Origin: Candidatus Peribacterales bacterium
Lineage (GTDB): Bacteria; Patescibacteriota; Gracilibacteria; Peribacterales; Peribacteraceae
DNA length: 64,000 nt
NCBI GenBank assembly: GCA_020058765.1
Contig: JAGVDM010000005.1
Location: 62,001-126,000 of the forward strand
Direction: 5' to 3'
The notes below the pieces were generated by a model. It was not told the origin of the DNA. It was given only the letters and a program-made list of their open reading frames with translations, and ran no database searches. Shown here in pieces: positions 18,426 through 27,344 of this stretch (its first letter is position 1; each line of letters opens with the position of its first letter). Both the position numbers and the translations under genes were made by a program.

Positions 18426-19523
18426 ATGTTCTCCCTTGTCCTCCCTACCTACAACGAGGCAGAAAACCTGCCCGAGCTCCTCCCCAAAATCAGGGAAGTA
18501 CTGAAGGATATCCCACACGAAATTATTGTGGTGGACGATGATTCCCCCGATCACACGTGGGAAGTGGCTCTTCACCTCACGCAAGAAATGCAGGACGCGC
18601 ATGTAATACGCCGAGTAGGCAGAAGAGGTCTTTCTTCTGCGATCATTGAAGGATTTCTTGCAGCAAAGGGAGATGTACTTGGCGTGATGGACGCAGACGG
18701 ACAGCATGATATTGACCTCCTCCCTCGCATCTACAGCGTCGTGCAGGGCAACACCGATCTCGCTATCGGCTCTCGGTACGTGGAAGGCGGGAGTATTGGC
18801 ACATGGGATGAGCGACGACACGCGCTCAGCAGACTTGCGACCAACCTTGCCCGTTGGCTCTGCAAAGTACGAGTAGAAGATCCTATGAGCGGATTCTTTG
18901 CTATTCGGCGATCAACATTTGAGGCAACGATGCCAACACTGAATCCAAAAGGCTTTAAATTGCTTCTGGATATTCTAGTACATGCCCCTCGAACAACGCG
19001 CGTGCAGGAGATACCGCTCCAGTTTGGCGTGCGCACGCATGGGGAAAGTAAACTCTCTCGCAGGGTACAGATCGAATTCATTGAATACCTCTACGACGTG
19101 ACCTTCGGGAAGTACATCCCCCTCGTATTCGTAAAATATTGCATTGTCGGCTTCGTGGGTGTGTTCGTACACATGGGCGCGTACACACTTGCTGCAGCAG
19201 CCTTGCGGCATGGGAATGACCTGACTATTGGTAATTTTTCACTCTCAGTGGGTATAGCTGTTGAGACAGCCGTGCTATTCAACTTCATGCTCAACAATCT
19301 TTGGACATTTGCACGCGATCGCCTGCGTGGATTTGCTGCAGTGCTGGGCTTTCTCAAATTCAATGTCGCATGCATTTTTGGCGCATTAGCGAATATGGCG
19401 GTGAGTACATTTCTCTTCTCTCGCGGCTTCCCCGAATTTATGAGTGTAATGGTTGGAGCATGTACTGGTGTGGTCTGGAATTACACTATGAGCCGACTTC
19501 TGACGTGGCGAGGCAAGATGTAG
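18426..19523 (+). CDS. GT2 polyprenyl-phosphate sugar synthase fused to a GtrA-like membrane domain
   Basis: This 365-residue protein joins two modules. Residues 1-230 form a dolichol-phosphate-mannose-synthase-like GT2 (LPTYNEAENLPELL, VVDDDSPDHTW, VMDADGQHDIDLL, DPMSGFFAIRRS). Residues about 235-365 form a four-helix GtrA-type domain (FVKYCIVGFVGVFVHMGAY, ETAVLFNFMLNNLWTFA). GtrA proteins are proposed to flip polyprenyl-phosphate sugars, so the fusion would make and translocate the donor used by the outward-facing GT-C enzymes nearby. Such fusions exist in other bacteria. The start is supported by the promoter element 8 nt upstream. Confidence 0.85.
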   Translation: MFSLVLPTYNEAENLPELLPKIREVLKDIPHEIIVVDDDSPDHTWEVALHLTQEMQDAHVIRRVGRRGLSSAIIEGFLAAKGDVLGVMDADGQHDIDLLPRIYSVVQGNTDLAIGSRYVEGGSIGTWDERRHALSRLATNLARWLCKVRVEDPMSGFFAIRRSTFEATMPTLNPKGFKLLLDILVHAPRTTRVQEIPLQFGVRTHGESKLSRRVQIEFIEYLYDVTFGKYIPLVFVKYCIVGFVGVFVHMGAYTLAAAALRHGNDLTIGNFSLSVGIAVETAVLFNFMLNNLWTFARDRLRGFAAVLGFLKFNVACIFGALANMAVSTFLFSRGFPEFMSVMVGACTGVVWNYTMSRLLTWRGKM

Positions 19524-19549
19524 AAAGGTTGCAATGCTGTGAAATGCGC

Positions 19550-19555
19550 TACACT
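19550..19555 (+). promoter_or_regulatory. -10 promoter element of the copy C gene
   Basis: TACACT, preceded by TGCGC, ends 10 nt before ATG 19566. It excludes the longer frame from 19539, whose start would lie upstream of the box. Confidence 0.45.
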
Positions 19556-19565
19556 AGCGCCCGCT

Positions 19566-21383
19566 ATGCCAAAGCGGAATACATCTTCGGAGAAACGAAT
19601 GCTCGTGATTGCCCTGCAACCGCGTGATCTATTGTTCTTCGGTATCTTCATTATTGCGAACCTCTTTCTCCTACGCATACTCGCGGAACCATCTATTGGC
19701 CCTGTTCGCTACCAGTATGCCGGCTTTGATTGGCAAACAGCGGAGCATCCTCTCTTTGTTCCATCGGAATCGAAAGAACTCACTGTGGAGCTGCCTCTAC
19801 AGCTCTCGTGGTTGCACCCAAATGTGTTCTACGTAAAACCGGATGACTGCATGCAGCAGCTCGTAATCAACGATGTCGTATTCAAAGGTGAAAGTGAGAA
19901 TTTCTGCGATTACTCCACTCTGGGGCAACCATTGGATATGAGTGCGTACCTCAAAGCAGGTGAAAACCTGCTGCGGTTTACGTTGGTTGATAATGGGGGC
20001 AAGGGCGGCTTACGCATTACCCCTTCGCGTACCGATGGCATCTTACTTACCCTCAACCTCCTGCTGATCCTCTCTTCTGCGGGCTTAGCGCTGTTGGCTT
20101 GTGCCCTCTTTGCGAAGAGCAAACTACAACGACAGCTCCTCTCAATTTTTGTTGGAGGCAGCGCACTGCGCTTGTTATACATGCTCTCAACGCATTACTT
20201 CGTTCGTGGGCACGATACCGACGACCACATCAAATACATTCGGTTTGTGGCGGAGAATTTTGCGATGCCACCAGCAAGCGAAGGCTTTGTGTTCCACCAC
20301 CCGCCGCTCTACTACTTCATAGGAGCACTGGTGATGCGTTTCGATTTCCTACTAGGACGATCGCATGATGAAGTTATTTTGCATGATCTACAGGTGTTGT
20401 CGCTCATTCTCTCAATTGCGACGCTGGGAATTGCTGTATGGATCGCGCAAAAGCTCTTCGCGCGGCAAGGGGCATATGCCGTGCTCTTCCTCTCGGTAGT
20501 TGCAACGCTCCCCAGCCTCATCTTCCTCGCTGCACGCATTACAAACGGCACACTAGATATTCTACTTGGCTTCCTCTGCTTTGGGCTGCTTGTGCAGTGG
20601 TGGCAATCCCGACGGCCAAGGGACTGGTATTTGCTCGTGATATGCATCGCATTCGCATCGCTTACGCGCATCAACAATCTTGCCTTCCTTCCTATTGCGT
20701 TCCTCCTCTTTCCTCTCATCAGCCGTATTTCTTGGCGGAAACGTGTGGGGCACTTTATGGCAGGATCGTTGCTCTTTGTATTGCTCACCATCTGGTTCCC
20801 TATCCATCGCTTTGTTACAGAAACAGATAAATCGAATATGTTCTCTCTTGGGAACAACGCGATGCATTCTGGCTTGCGACTGGAAACAACAATCGAAAAT
20901 GTCTTCACGTTCAACCCGATCGCTTTCCTACGGGTACCGTTCAATCACCCATGGGAAGATATGGCTCGTCGGCAATTCTTCCCGGAGTATTTCTTCCGCA
21001 GTGCCTTCTTTGGTGAATTCCAATTCCCAGACATATTCGTTGGCCTCGCGGAAGTACTGCTATTTGTAGCATCTTGCGCGTTGATATTCCTCGTCATCGG
21101 TTTCTGGAAAGCAGGCATTCTGCGTATTCGGGAGAGTTTGCCGATTACCTTGCTCTTTGTGCTGCTCTTTGGCGCACAGATGGCATACAGAGTTTTCGCT
21201 CCATACAGCGCAAATCAGGACTTCAGGCATTCTCTTCTACTCCTCCTGCCTATTTCGTACTTCATTTTGACAGGTATCCAGGAGTCGCCGAAATCCTTTG
21301 CTGCCTTCGGTCGATACCTCGTAGTCACCATGGCATCACTGTGTGCCGCATTCATTGTGCTTCTGCACTTCTACGAATCGTAG
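19566..21383 (+). CDS. GT-C membrane glycosyltransferase with N-terminal DDC/ING domain (copy C)
   Basis: The protein has 605 residues from ATG 19566 (MPKRNTSSEKR). A signal anchor lies at about 20-38, then the outer domain with VKPDDCMQQLVINDVVF, NFCDY, LKAGENLLRFTLVDNGGKGG. The polytopic core begins near residue 160 and has VRGHDTDDHIKYIRFV and HHPPLYYFIGAL in its first loop, clearly paralogous to copy B. Closely similar late motifs (FNPIAFLRVPFNHPWED, FFRSAFFGEFQF, SANQDFRHS) occur in copies B and D, so B, C and D form one subfamily. A sugar or phosphoglycosyl transfer on the outer membrane face is inferred. Confidence 0.75.
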   Translation: MPKRNTSSEKRMLVIALQPRDLLFFGIFIIANLFLLRILAEPSIGPVRYQYAGFDWQTAEHPLFVPSESKELTVELPLQLSWLHPNVFYVKPDDCMQQLVINDVVFKGESENFCDYSTLGQPLDMSAYLKAGENLLRFTLVDNGGKGGLRITPSRTDGILLTLNLLLILSSAGLALLACALFAKSKLQRQLLSIFVGGSALRLLYMLSTHYFVRGHDTDDHIKYIRFVAENFAMPPASEGFVFHHPPLYYFIGALVMRFDFLLGRSHDEVILHDLQVLSLILSIATLGIAVWIAQKLFARQGAYAVLFLSVVATLPSLIFLAARITNGTLDILLGFLCFGLLVQWWQSRRPRDWYLLVICIAFASLTRINNLAFLPIAFLLFPLISRISWRKRVGHFMAGSLLFVLLTIWFPIHRFVTETDKSNMFSLGNNAMHSGLRLETTIENVFTFNPIAFLRVPFNHPWEDMARRQFFPEYFFRSAFFGEFQFPDIFVGLAEVLLFVASCALIFLVIGFWKAGILRIRESLPITLLFVLLFGAQMAYRVFAPYSANQDFRHSLLLLLPISYFILTGIQESPKSFAAFGRYLVVTMASLCAAFIVLLHFYES

Positions 21384-21535
21384 TGCATTGCTCGGAGGAA
21401 TACCTCACACGCGTACTCCCTTCTCCTACGGTGCTTATAAGCAGCGCAGGAGCATCTTGGTTGCCCCTGGCTGGGTAGAGTGCCAAACGCATACATAGTG
21501 CCTTCTAGGAGGGCGTGAGTGACTATACGCCCCAT

Positions 21536-21564
21536 ACAAAAACTAGCCCCTCACGAAGAGGGGC
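21536..21564 (-). terminator. Intrinsic terminator downstream of copy D
   Basis: On the minus strand GCCCCTC, a 5-nt loop, GAGGGGC, then TAGTTTTTG. The 7-bp GC stem plus T tract fits a Rho-independent terminator about 60 nt after the stop of the gene ending at 21626. Confidence 0.7.
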
Positions 21565-21581
21565 AATACATAATACAAAGA

Positions 21582-21595
21582 ACCCCCGCAGGGGT
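21582..21595 (-). terminator. Weaker hairpin upstream of the main terminator
   Basis: ACCCC and GGGGT arms with a 4-nt loop lie between the copy D stop and the stronger hairpin. On the minus strand it is followed by TCTTTG. The rest of the 21384-21625 gap shows no gene. Confidence 0.4.
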
Positions 21596-21625
21596 ATTGA
21601 AGATGCAAAACATAGAGGAGCTCTT

Positions 21626-23554
21626 CTACGTACCGAAGAACGCAACGATCGAGAAGATAAACGCGATCGTACAGAACAGGAACGATGAGAGGATATGCCA
21701 ACTCACCTTTTGCATTGATTTGGGCAACAACTGAATACCAGAGAGTACGTAGTAACTCGCAGGAATGATTACCGGCGCAATAAAGCGGAAGTCTTGATTG
21801 CATCCATATGGCGCCACTGTTCTGTATGCAATGCCTGCAAGCAAGAACATGGAAGCCATAGCCCAAATTGGCGTCTGCCCGCGCCAATCTGCCCGTAATT
21901 TCCGGTACAAGCCGTATACGCCAATCGCAACCATCGGAATGCCAAGAAGCAATACAAGACCCGCAAGAGCTGTCTCTTTGTGGCCAAAGTCCCACTCACC
22001 AAAGAAGGCACTGCGATAGAGATACTCCCAGTAGAAACTCCTGCGGAATTCATCCGACCAGGGATTATTGAATGGGTGCTGGAATATACCGATTGGATTG
22101 AAAATCAGGAGCTGTGAAATACTTGGATCGAACCGTAACCCGATATGAAGAGCGTTCAGGTTGCCAACGATTGATGTCTCTCCGTAGAGCAAAACCCGCA
22201 GTAATAGATACCATGCAATCAAGAGGATCGACAGAATTCCTCCACCAATCGTCATAAGGATTTTCCTCGGCCATGTAATACCTTTTTTGAAGAATACAGT
22301 GATGAGTGCAACGGGTACCAAGATCATTCCATTTGTTTTGGTAAGCAACGCTGCTGCAATCAATACCCACAAAGCGATCCATGTTGCCTTACTGTGACTC
22401 CCCCACCACTGCAGCAATAGTGCAAAGAACAACGTGCAGATGAAAAACAGCAAAACATCGTTTGAAATTCGAGAAGACATGAACACAACCCCCGGAACGG
22501 TACCGATGAGAAGAATGAACAATGGTTGGAACATACGTTCCTTGGCGCCTGAAAATAGTTTTGTGGCAATCCACGCACACACAGAAAGCGAGAGTGTCAT
22601 GAGGAGCCACGACAGTGTTTCCGTATCATTAATGAGAGCGGCTTGGCTACGCTCCAAACCTGCGCCTATAAGCCACCACAGAGATGCGAGCGCGTAGTAC
22701 AGTGGCGGTTGGTAGAACTGCCAACCCTCTGCGCTGTACCCCTCGGCAGGAGGAATGACCCACATTTTATGCAGGAATTCGATGTAATTGACGTGCCCAT
22801 CCGCATCGTATGAGAAATGGGAGTACGTAAACCGACCGCTGTATATGAGTGCAATACCTGCACAGAACGCAACGGCACCAATGAGCAATGGGAAGAAGTG
22901 CTTCTTGCGCTTGATCCACAGGAACCAACCCACTGCACCAAAGAGGGTGGAGAAGACTATGAGTTTAAAGATGGAATACAACGGGTCTCCACCAGAAATG
23001 CCGAAGCGGAAAATGACAAACCCACCATCGTCACGAATGCGTGCTTTTATATGATTTGATCCTCCTGTGAGGTAACCGCTGAGATTGACGGACTTCCCCT
23101 CGAGGTTACAAAAACTGAATGTGTTCCCCTTACTATCCATGACGACTTTTCCGTTAATCTCCAACGATTGCAGACAGTCATCTGCAACAATTCTGAATTG
23201 CCATGGATGTACGGCGAGTACATGTGCATTGAATTCCACTTCAACGATATTCCCAGCGCTAAACGCGTACAGCGGTAGATCTGTTTCTTCCCACTCGCCC
23301 TCTTTGACTGGATACAGAGGAGTGACAAAATTGAGACGATCGGCATTGGGATATGCTGGCTCCCATTCCTTGGTACCTTGATACATTTCCTGGCGCTCAA
23401 CATCACCAATGAACTTTCCGATTGTTCGATACTTCACATCAGAAAACTGCATTGAAAAAATCTGTGACGTCACGAGATACAGCAGCGCCAGGCCTCCTGC
23501 TGCCAGCGCAACCGTCGCCACTGATTTCTGCCGATGCTTCTGGAGAAAACTCAT
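21626..23554 (-). CDS. GT-C membrane glycosyltransferase with N-terminal DDC/ING domain (copy D)
   Basis: A 642-residue protein with a signal anchor at 12-32 and a longer outer region of about 185 residues, including RIVADDCLQSLEINGKVV, FSFCN, LTGGSNHIKARIRDDGG. The GT-C core follows with YDADGHVNYIEFLHKMW and FYQPPLYYALASLWW. Late motifs FNPIGIFQHPFNNPWSDEF and YLYRSAFFGEWDFG match copies B and C. The extra segment before the DDC motif (about residues 35-85) is unique to this copy. ATG 23554 lies 15 nt after an extended -10 TGATATGAT. Two hairpins follow its stop. Confidence 0.75.
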   Translation of the reverse strand: MSFLQKHRQKSVATVALAAGGLALLYLVTSQIFSMQFSDVKYRTIGKFIGDVERQEMYQGTKEWEPAYPNADRLNFVTPLYPVKEGEWEETDLPLYAFSAGNIVEVEFNAHVLAVHPWQFRIVADDCLQSLEINGKVVMDSKGNTFSFCNLEGKSVNLSGYLTGGSNHIKARIRDDGGFVIFRFGISGGDPLYSIFKLIVFSTLFGAVGWFLWIKRKKHFFPLLIGAVAFCAGIALIYSGRFTYSHFSYDADGHVNYIEFLHKMWVIPPAEGYSAEGWQFYQPPLYYALASLWWLIGAGLERSQAALINDTETLSWLLMTLSLSVCAWIATKLFSGAKERMFQPLFILLIGTVPGVVFMSSRISNDVLLFFICTLFFALLLQWWGSHSKATWIALWVLIAAALLTKTNGMILVPVALITVFFKKGITWPRKILMTIGGGILSILLIAWYLLLRVLLYGETSIVGNLNALHIGLRFDPSISQLLIFNPIGIFQHPFNNPWSDEFRRSFYWEYLYRSAFFGEWDFGHKETALAGLVLLLGIPMVAIGVYGLYRKLRADWRGQTPIWAMASMFLLAGIAYRTVAPYGCNQDFRFIAPVIIPASYYVLSGIQLLPKSMQKVSWHILSSFLFCTIAFIFSIVAFFGT

Positions 23555-23569
23555 ATTTGGTTGGCGCCC

Positions 23570-23578
23570 ATCATATCA
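23570..23578 (-). promoter_or_regulatory. Extended -10 promoter of copy D
   Basis: TGATATGAT on the minus strand, 15 nt before ATG 23554, gives a leader of about 8 nt. Confidence 0.4.
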
Positions 23579-23625
23579 ACGATGTCTCGACAGGAAAGAA
23601 TGATTGAGTGGACGGGAGGGATTTG

Positions 23626-25263
23626 TCATCCCTGAAATGATTTCGTGAATATCAGGACACAAGCGGTATCGTTTGGCGGCATCTCTTCGCGCCATACAAG
23701 CTCCCACTTAGTAGGGCCACTGGAATACACGCGAGCAAGGAGATTCCTGTATTCCCCCAATCTATTGATGCCAATAAACGCGTGTGGTTGCCCCACTGTA
23801 GGACTCGACATCCAGTAAGGAGGACCGTCGTGACCTGCAAACATAGGGTCGTGTCCATCATTAATGATCTTGAGGAATGGACCCGCGGTGGATTCTAGCC
23901 ACTGAAGGGAAATCCTTGTTCCCGCTGGAACATGCTCATAGAGCGCACGAATCGCGTTATCTGTACAAATGCCCCAATAGTCTCCCATGAAGTACGATGA
24001 ATCTGTCGCAACCACCAATGGGTTCTTGTACACGTATGAGAAATACTGCCAGTGCGCATACGAAAAACCCGAAACAAAAATAATAATGCTTGCAACAATC
24101 ACTCTGTAGTGCGCTGCAAAATGCCGGAATCCCATCGCTGCCAATATTGCGACAGGAGGATATAGGAACAATAAATGGCGCTCTTCGTCGTACAGATTCG
24201 GCTGCAGAATAACCACCGTTGACCACGTAAAGATCACAAAGGCGAGAAGCCACTGGGTGAAACCAATGGAAAGAATGTACTTCTTCAGTGGAATGGTAAT
24301 CAGCAGTTGCTCGTGCCTCCTACGGATAGCTTCTACAAGACCAACCACCAGAAAGAAAAAGGCTATTGGATTCATGATCACTGGCAGCCACGCAAAGACG
24401 TACCAGCGAGGCAAAGCATCTCTCGGTACATCAAAGTCCATTCCGAACGCACGCACACTCCCGAACCAAGGATACGCGGAGAATATGCCAAAGGATCGTA
24501 CCCATTCTGCGGGATGTGTATCCCGCAGGGCAGGATACAGCGCTCCGATCAGCACAGCTGCGGTTAGCCCCGGTATAAGCGGAATGAGAAAGCACTTGGC
24601 CAAACGACACTGCGCGCCGCCAACCGTGACAAAGATGTATAAAAACGCAGTCACAATTGCTACATGCAGCGGGGGGACAGGACGAATAAGGAACGGCAGT
24701 ATTGCCACCGCACCCAAACCGATGAGCTGCACTGTTGATGCATCGCGACGTTCGTATATCTCTCGAAGAGCAACCCATGTGTAGAGAGTTGCTACCAAAA
24801 ACGCGCATGCGAATGGGAAATCCTTCTGATTCACAATTGCATGACCACCAAAACGAATCATTCCAATGAGCAATGCGATAGCGACCACCGCGGTGCTTGG
24901 ATCCAGTTTTGCCCTCAGCAATATTCTGTATACAGCAAAAAGAGTGAGCGGGAACAATGTGAATGTCAGTGCTCTTAGCACCCAAAATTCATTCTGCAAT
25001 GATGCGAAAATAGTTCTGTTTGCAGCAACAACAATTACATCAAATAACGGGCCGTACCATTCCGCGTTTGCGAGGTGCTTAATACTCGCCTGCGGACCAA
25101 GACCATACCGATACAACAACCAGGCTCCATGCCCAAGGTTGTGATTATCATCAATATTGATTGCCTGCCCAGCGGTAGCAAGAAACCCTATTGCAGTAGA
25201 AACCACTACTGCCAAAATCCACAGAAGTGGAGCGCGAAACCGATGTGGAATTGCTGCAAACAT
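23626..25263 (-). CDS. Polytopic GT-C-like glycosyltransferase without the DDC/ING domain
   Basis: This 545-residue protein starts at ATG 25263, one base after the TAA of the upstream GT2, so the two are co-transcribed. A long alternative frame to 25368 overlaps the GT2 and is rejected. The first outer loop has the acidic motif INIDDNHNLGHGAW. Later come GHAIVNQKDFPFA and NLYDEERHLLFLYPP, which recur almost exactly in the protein at 27345. About eleven hydrophobic segments. GT-C fold membership is inferred from topology and the acidic loop. It probably uses the lipid-linked sugar made by its GT2 partner. Confidence 0.65.
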   Translation of the reverse strand: MFAAIPHRFRAPLLWILAVVVSTAIGFLATAGQAINIDDNHNLGHGAWLLYRYGLGPQASIKHLANAEWYGPLFDVIVVAANRTIFASLQNEFWVLRALTFTLFPLTLFAVYRILLRAKLDPSTAVVAIALLIGMIRFGGHAIVNQKDFPFACAFLVATLYTWVALREIYERRDASTVQLIGLGAVAILPFLIRPVPPLHVAIVTAFLYIFVTVGGAQCRLAKCFLIPLIPGLTAAVLIGALYPALRDTHPAEWVRSFGIFSAYPWFGSVRAFGMDFDVPRDALPRWYVFAWLPVIMNPIAFFFLVVGLVEAIRRRHEQLLITIPLKKYILSIGFTQWLLAFVIFTWSTVVILQPNLYDEERHLLFLYPPVAILAAMGFRHFAAHYRVIVASIIIFVSGFSYAHWQYFSYVYKNPLVVATDSSYFMGDYWGICTDNAIRALYEHVPAGTRISLQWLESTAGPFLKIINDGHDPMFAGHDGPPYWMSSPTVGQPHAFIGINRLGEYRNLLARVYSSGPTKWELVWREEMPPNDTACVLIFTKSFQG

Positions 25264-25264
25264 A

Positions 25265-26221
25265 TTAACTTTGCTGCTTTGTTTGCTCGGCTTCATAGAT
25301 CGCTTGAATAATATACGGCGGGCGTCGGAGCACCTCGCTCTGGGCTTTGGCCAGCGTAACGGCAACAACCCACAATTGCAAAATTGCGATCATGGTGAGA
25401 ACGAGTTGTATATTGCTTCTTACAATCTCTACAGAAGGAAAGGCGACACCCACAACGAGCGCTACAAGAGCGGCCCAGACCAATGCATTCGAAAGCCAGA
25501 GTGGTCCGTTGGAGAAAAGGAAAAACGCATTGAACGCCAGATTTGTGAGCTTGCGCAATGTCTGCTTCGTGTGACCGCTGTATCGTTTTTCTTTGTTGTA
25601 CACAACGTATCCTGCATCGAACCCAATATATGCACGCAGCCCCGGGATAAATCTATTCGTTTCGTGCAGACGATTAAATTCTCCAACAAAGCGGCGGGAC
25701 ATGAGTGAAAAACTCCCCGAGCCCTCAGGAATATTCAGGTTGGTGATTTTGGAGAATACCGCATGAAAACAACGAAAAGCGAGGCGGCGAAAGGCGCTGT
25801 CCTCGCGTCGTGTTTTTACGGTATACACCACATGCTTCCCCGCTTCGTACTGCAGTAACAACTCTTGGATGAGCTCTGGGGGATCTTGCAGATCTGCATC
25901 GAGAATAATGTACACATCTGCGTCCGATTGCTCGATGCCTGCCGTGAGTGCGTTAGCATGACCAAAATTCCGCGAGAGCTGCACAATCTTCATTGGCAAC
26001 TTGGACGTAGCCTGCAGTGCAAAAAGTTTTTCGAGCGTACGATCAGTGCTTCCGTCATTCACCAGCGTGAATGAGAAGCTGTACGGTAATCCTTCCACTG
26101 CTTTTTGGCAGCGTCGCACAAACTCTTCAATTCCGCCTTCCTCGTTATAGACTGGCGCTATCAGCGCCACTCGGCGCGATACACCGAGTGATGCTGGCGC
26201 ATCACTTTTGTTTCTTTCCAT
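25265..26221 (-). CDS. Family 2 glycosyltransferase, polyprenyl-phosphate sugar synthase (GtrB/DPM-like)
   Basis: The 318-residue protein has the GT2 domain (IAPVYNEEGGIEEFV, LVNDGSTDRT, SRNFGHANALTAGIEQ, LDADLQDPPELI, EGSGSFSLMSRR) and two C-terminal transmembrane helices near residues 230-300. These are the features of GtrB-like undecaprenyl-phosphate glucosyl- or mannosyltransferases. ATG 26221 overlaps the end of the upstream small gene by 20 nt. The downstream GT-C starts one base after its stop. The trio looks like one operon: outer-domain protein, donor synthase, transferase. Confidence 0.85.
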   Translation of the reverse strand: MERNKSDAPASLGVSRRVALIAPVYNEEGGIEEFVRRCQKAVEGLPYSFSFTLVNDGSTDRTLEKLFALQATSKLPMKIVQLSRNFGHANALTAGIEQSDADVYIILDADLQDPPELIQELLLQYEAGKHVVYTVKTRREDSAFRRLAFRCFHAVFSKITNLNIPEGSGSFSLMSRRFVGEFNRLHETNRFIPGLRAYIGFDAGYVVYNKEKRYSGHTKQTLRKLTNLAFNAFFLFSNGPLWLSNALVWAALVALVVGVAFPSVEIVRSNIQLVLTMIAILQLWVVAVTLAKAQSEVLRRPPYIIQAIYEAEQTKQQS

Positions 26222-26711
26222 TGCGGAAATAGTAGATGCTGTATGCATACAATCCGGCAATACACACTCCGTTGAGCAGGATATACAGCAGATACGACGT
26301 ACCCGGCTGCATAGAAAATTCCGTTACTCCGCCAAAGTCTTCTATGCGAACTACTACCTGATTATCCCCAACAGTTAGATACGAGCCGAGGTCTACCTGT
26401 CTCCTCACAAGTTCACAGTCATACTGCATATCGACTGTTTCCCCGTTGACCTGAAAATCACGTAAACAATCGTCTGCGTACACAATGAAATCCCCAGGGA
26501 CAAGGGGTGGCATACGAAGATCGAAAGTGAGCGTGGCCCAACTTCCCTGACTACCAATTGTAAAAGGTACCTCCACTGGTTGTGCGGGCTTTCCGTCAAA
26601 CTCCAATGTGGCATTCTGCACGGAGTAGTGCTGTGCAGAAAGGTACAACACTGCGATCGCAATCACGACGAATATTGTCACGACCCAAAACAGAGCATCT
26701 CTACGCTTCAT
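26202..26711 (-). CDS. Stand-alone DDC/ING-domain membrane protein (copy E)
   Basis: A 169-residue protein from ATG 26711 with a transmembrane helix at about 7-26, an outer domain of about 110 residues and a second helix near 138-160, ending in a basic tail. The domain contains VYADDCLRDFQVNGETV, a second Cys in QYDCE, LTVGDNQVVVRIEDFGG. Its layout equals the first quarter of the GT-C proteins A to D (helix, domain, helix) without the catalytic core. It leads an operon with a GT2 and a GT-C that lacks this domain, so it may be the detached subunit. No known function. Confidence 0.7.
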   Translation of the reverse strand: MKRRDALFWVVTIFVVIAIAVLYLSAQHYSVQNATLEFDGKPAQPVEVPFTIGSQGSWATLTFDLRMPPLVPGDFIVYADDCLRDFQVNGETVDMQYDCELVRRQVDLGSYLTVGDNQVVVRIEDFGGVTEFSMQPGTSYLLYILLNGVCIAGLYAYSIYYFRNGKKQK

Positions 26712-26718
26712 GGGGCAG

Positions 26719-26724
26719 ACTATA
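26719..26724 (-). promoter_or_regulatory. -10 box of the copy E operon
   Basis: TATAGT on the minus strand ends 7 nt before ATG 26711, another leaderless arrangement. It supports ATG 26711 over the upstream frame to 26744. Confidence 0.45.
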
Positions 26725-26804
26725 CGCAAGTTCAGACTGCGCATGCAACCTGGAATGGCCGCAGCAACAATTCGCTATTGTTGGCGACAGATAAAACCTG
26801 AATA

Positions 26805-27341
26805 ATGCACGCGATGATACGAAGAACAATTGTTCTGTTCTGGATTGAAACGCTCGTGTTGGCCGGGGCTGTGTGCGTCGTTGTGTTTCTCTCCGACATT
26901 TTGAGCGTCCGCTACCGCAATACACTCGTGCAATGGCAGCATGAAGCGACGCAAAGTCCCTATGAAATAGGGAAGGAATTCCGAGGGGGGCCTACGGGGT
27001 CAGTATCGGTATTCGTAGTAACGACTGAAATGTTCATGCCTCCGATTGCAAGCAGGACATTCATACTCCGTGCAGATGACAAACTGATGTCGCTCATTGC
27101 GAACGGAAGTCCCGTTGTATCACCCAGTCTGCCAGCGGCCGCGAGCCACTCAAACGTATCGATTGATCTTTCTTCTTATCTTCACATTGGGTGGAATACC
27201 CTACAGATCACCAGTGAAGATTATGGCGGCTCGGCCAAATTAAGCATGTGGCAGGATCAGCAGAAGCCGCTTGGCGTACTACTGATACAGGGCTTTGTTA
27301 CCCTGCTTGGCATTGTGTATGTCGTACGGCGCTTCTCGTAG
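26805..27341 (+). CDS. Stand-alone DDC/ING-like membrane protein lacking the cysteines (copy F)
   Basis: The 178-residue protein has the same plan as copy E: helix at about 10-30, outer domain, helix near 155-173. It contains LRADDKLMSLIANGSPVV, LHIGWNTLQITSEDYGG. The Cys after the Asp-Asp pair is Lys here, and the second Cys seen in A to E is also missing, so both partners of a probable disulfide are lost together. It ends 3 nt from the convergent GT-C gene at 27345. The start may be ATG 26805 or 26814; weak AT-rich -10 candidates fit either. Function unknown. Confidence 0.65.
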   Translation: MHAMIRRTIVLFWIETLVLAGAVCVVVFLSDILSVRYRNTLVQWQHEATQSPYEIGKEFRGGPTGSVSVFVVTTEMFMPPIASRTFILRADDKLMSLIANGSPVVSPSLPAAASHSNVSIDLSSYLHIGWNTLQITSEDYGGSAKLSMWQDQQKPLGVLLIQGFVTLLGIVYVVRRFS

Positions 27342-27344
27342 TTT

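Noticed and set aside
21497-21520. AGGAGG-like sequence as a ribosome binding site
   Set aside because: No open frame of sensible length starts after it; it lies in a terminator-bearing intergenic gap.
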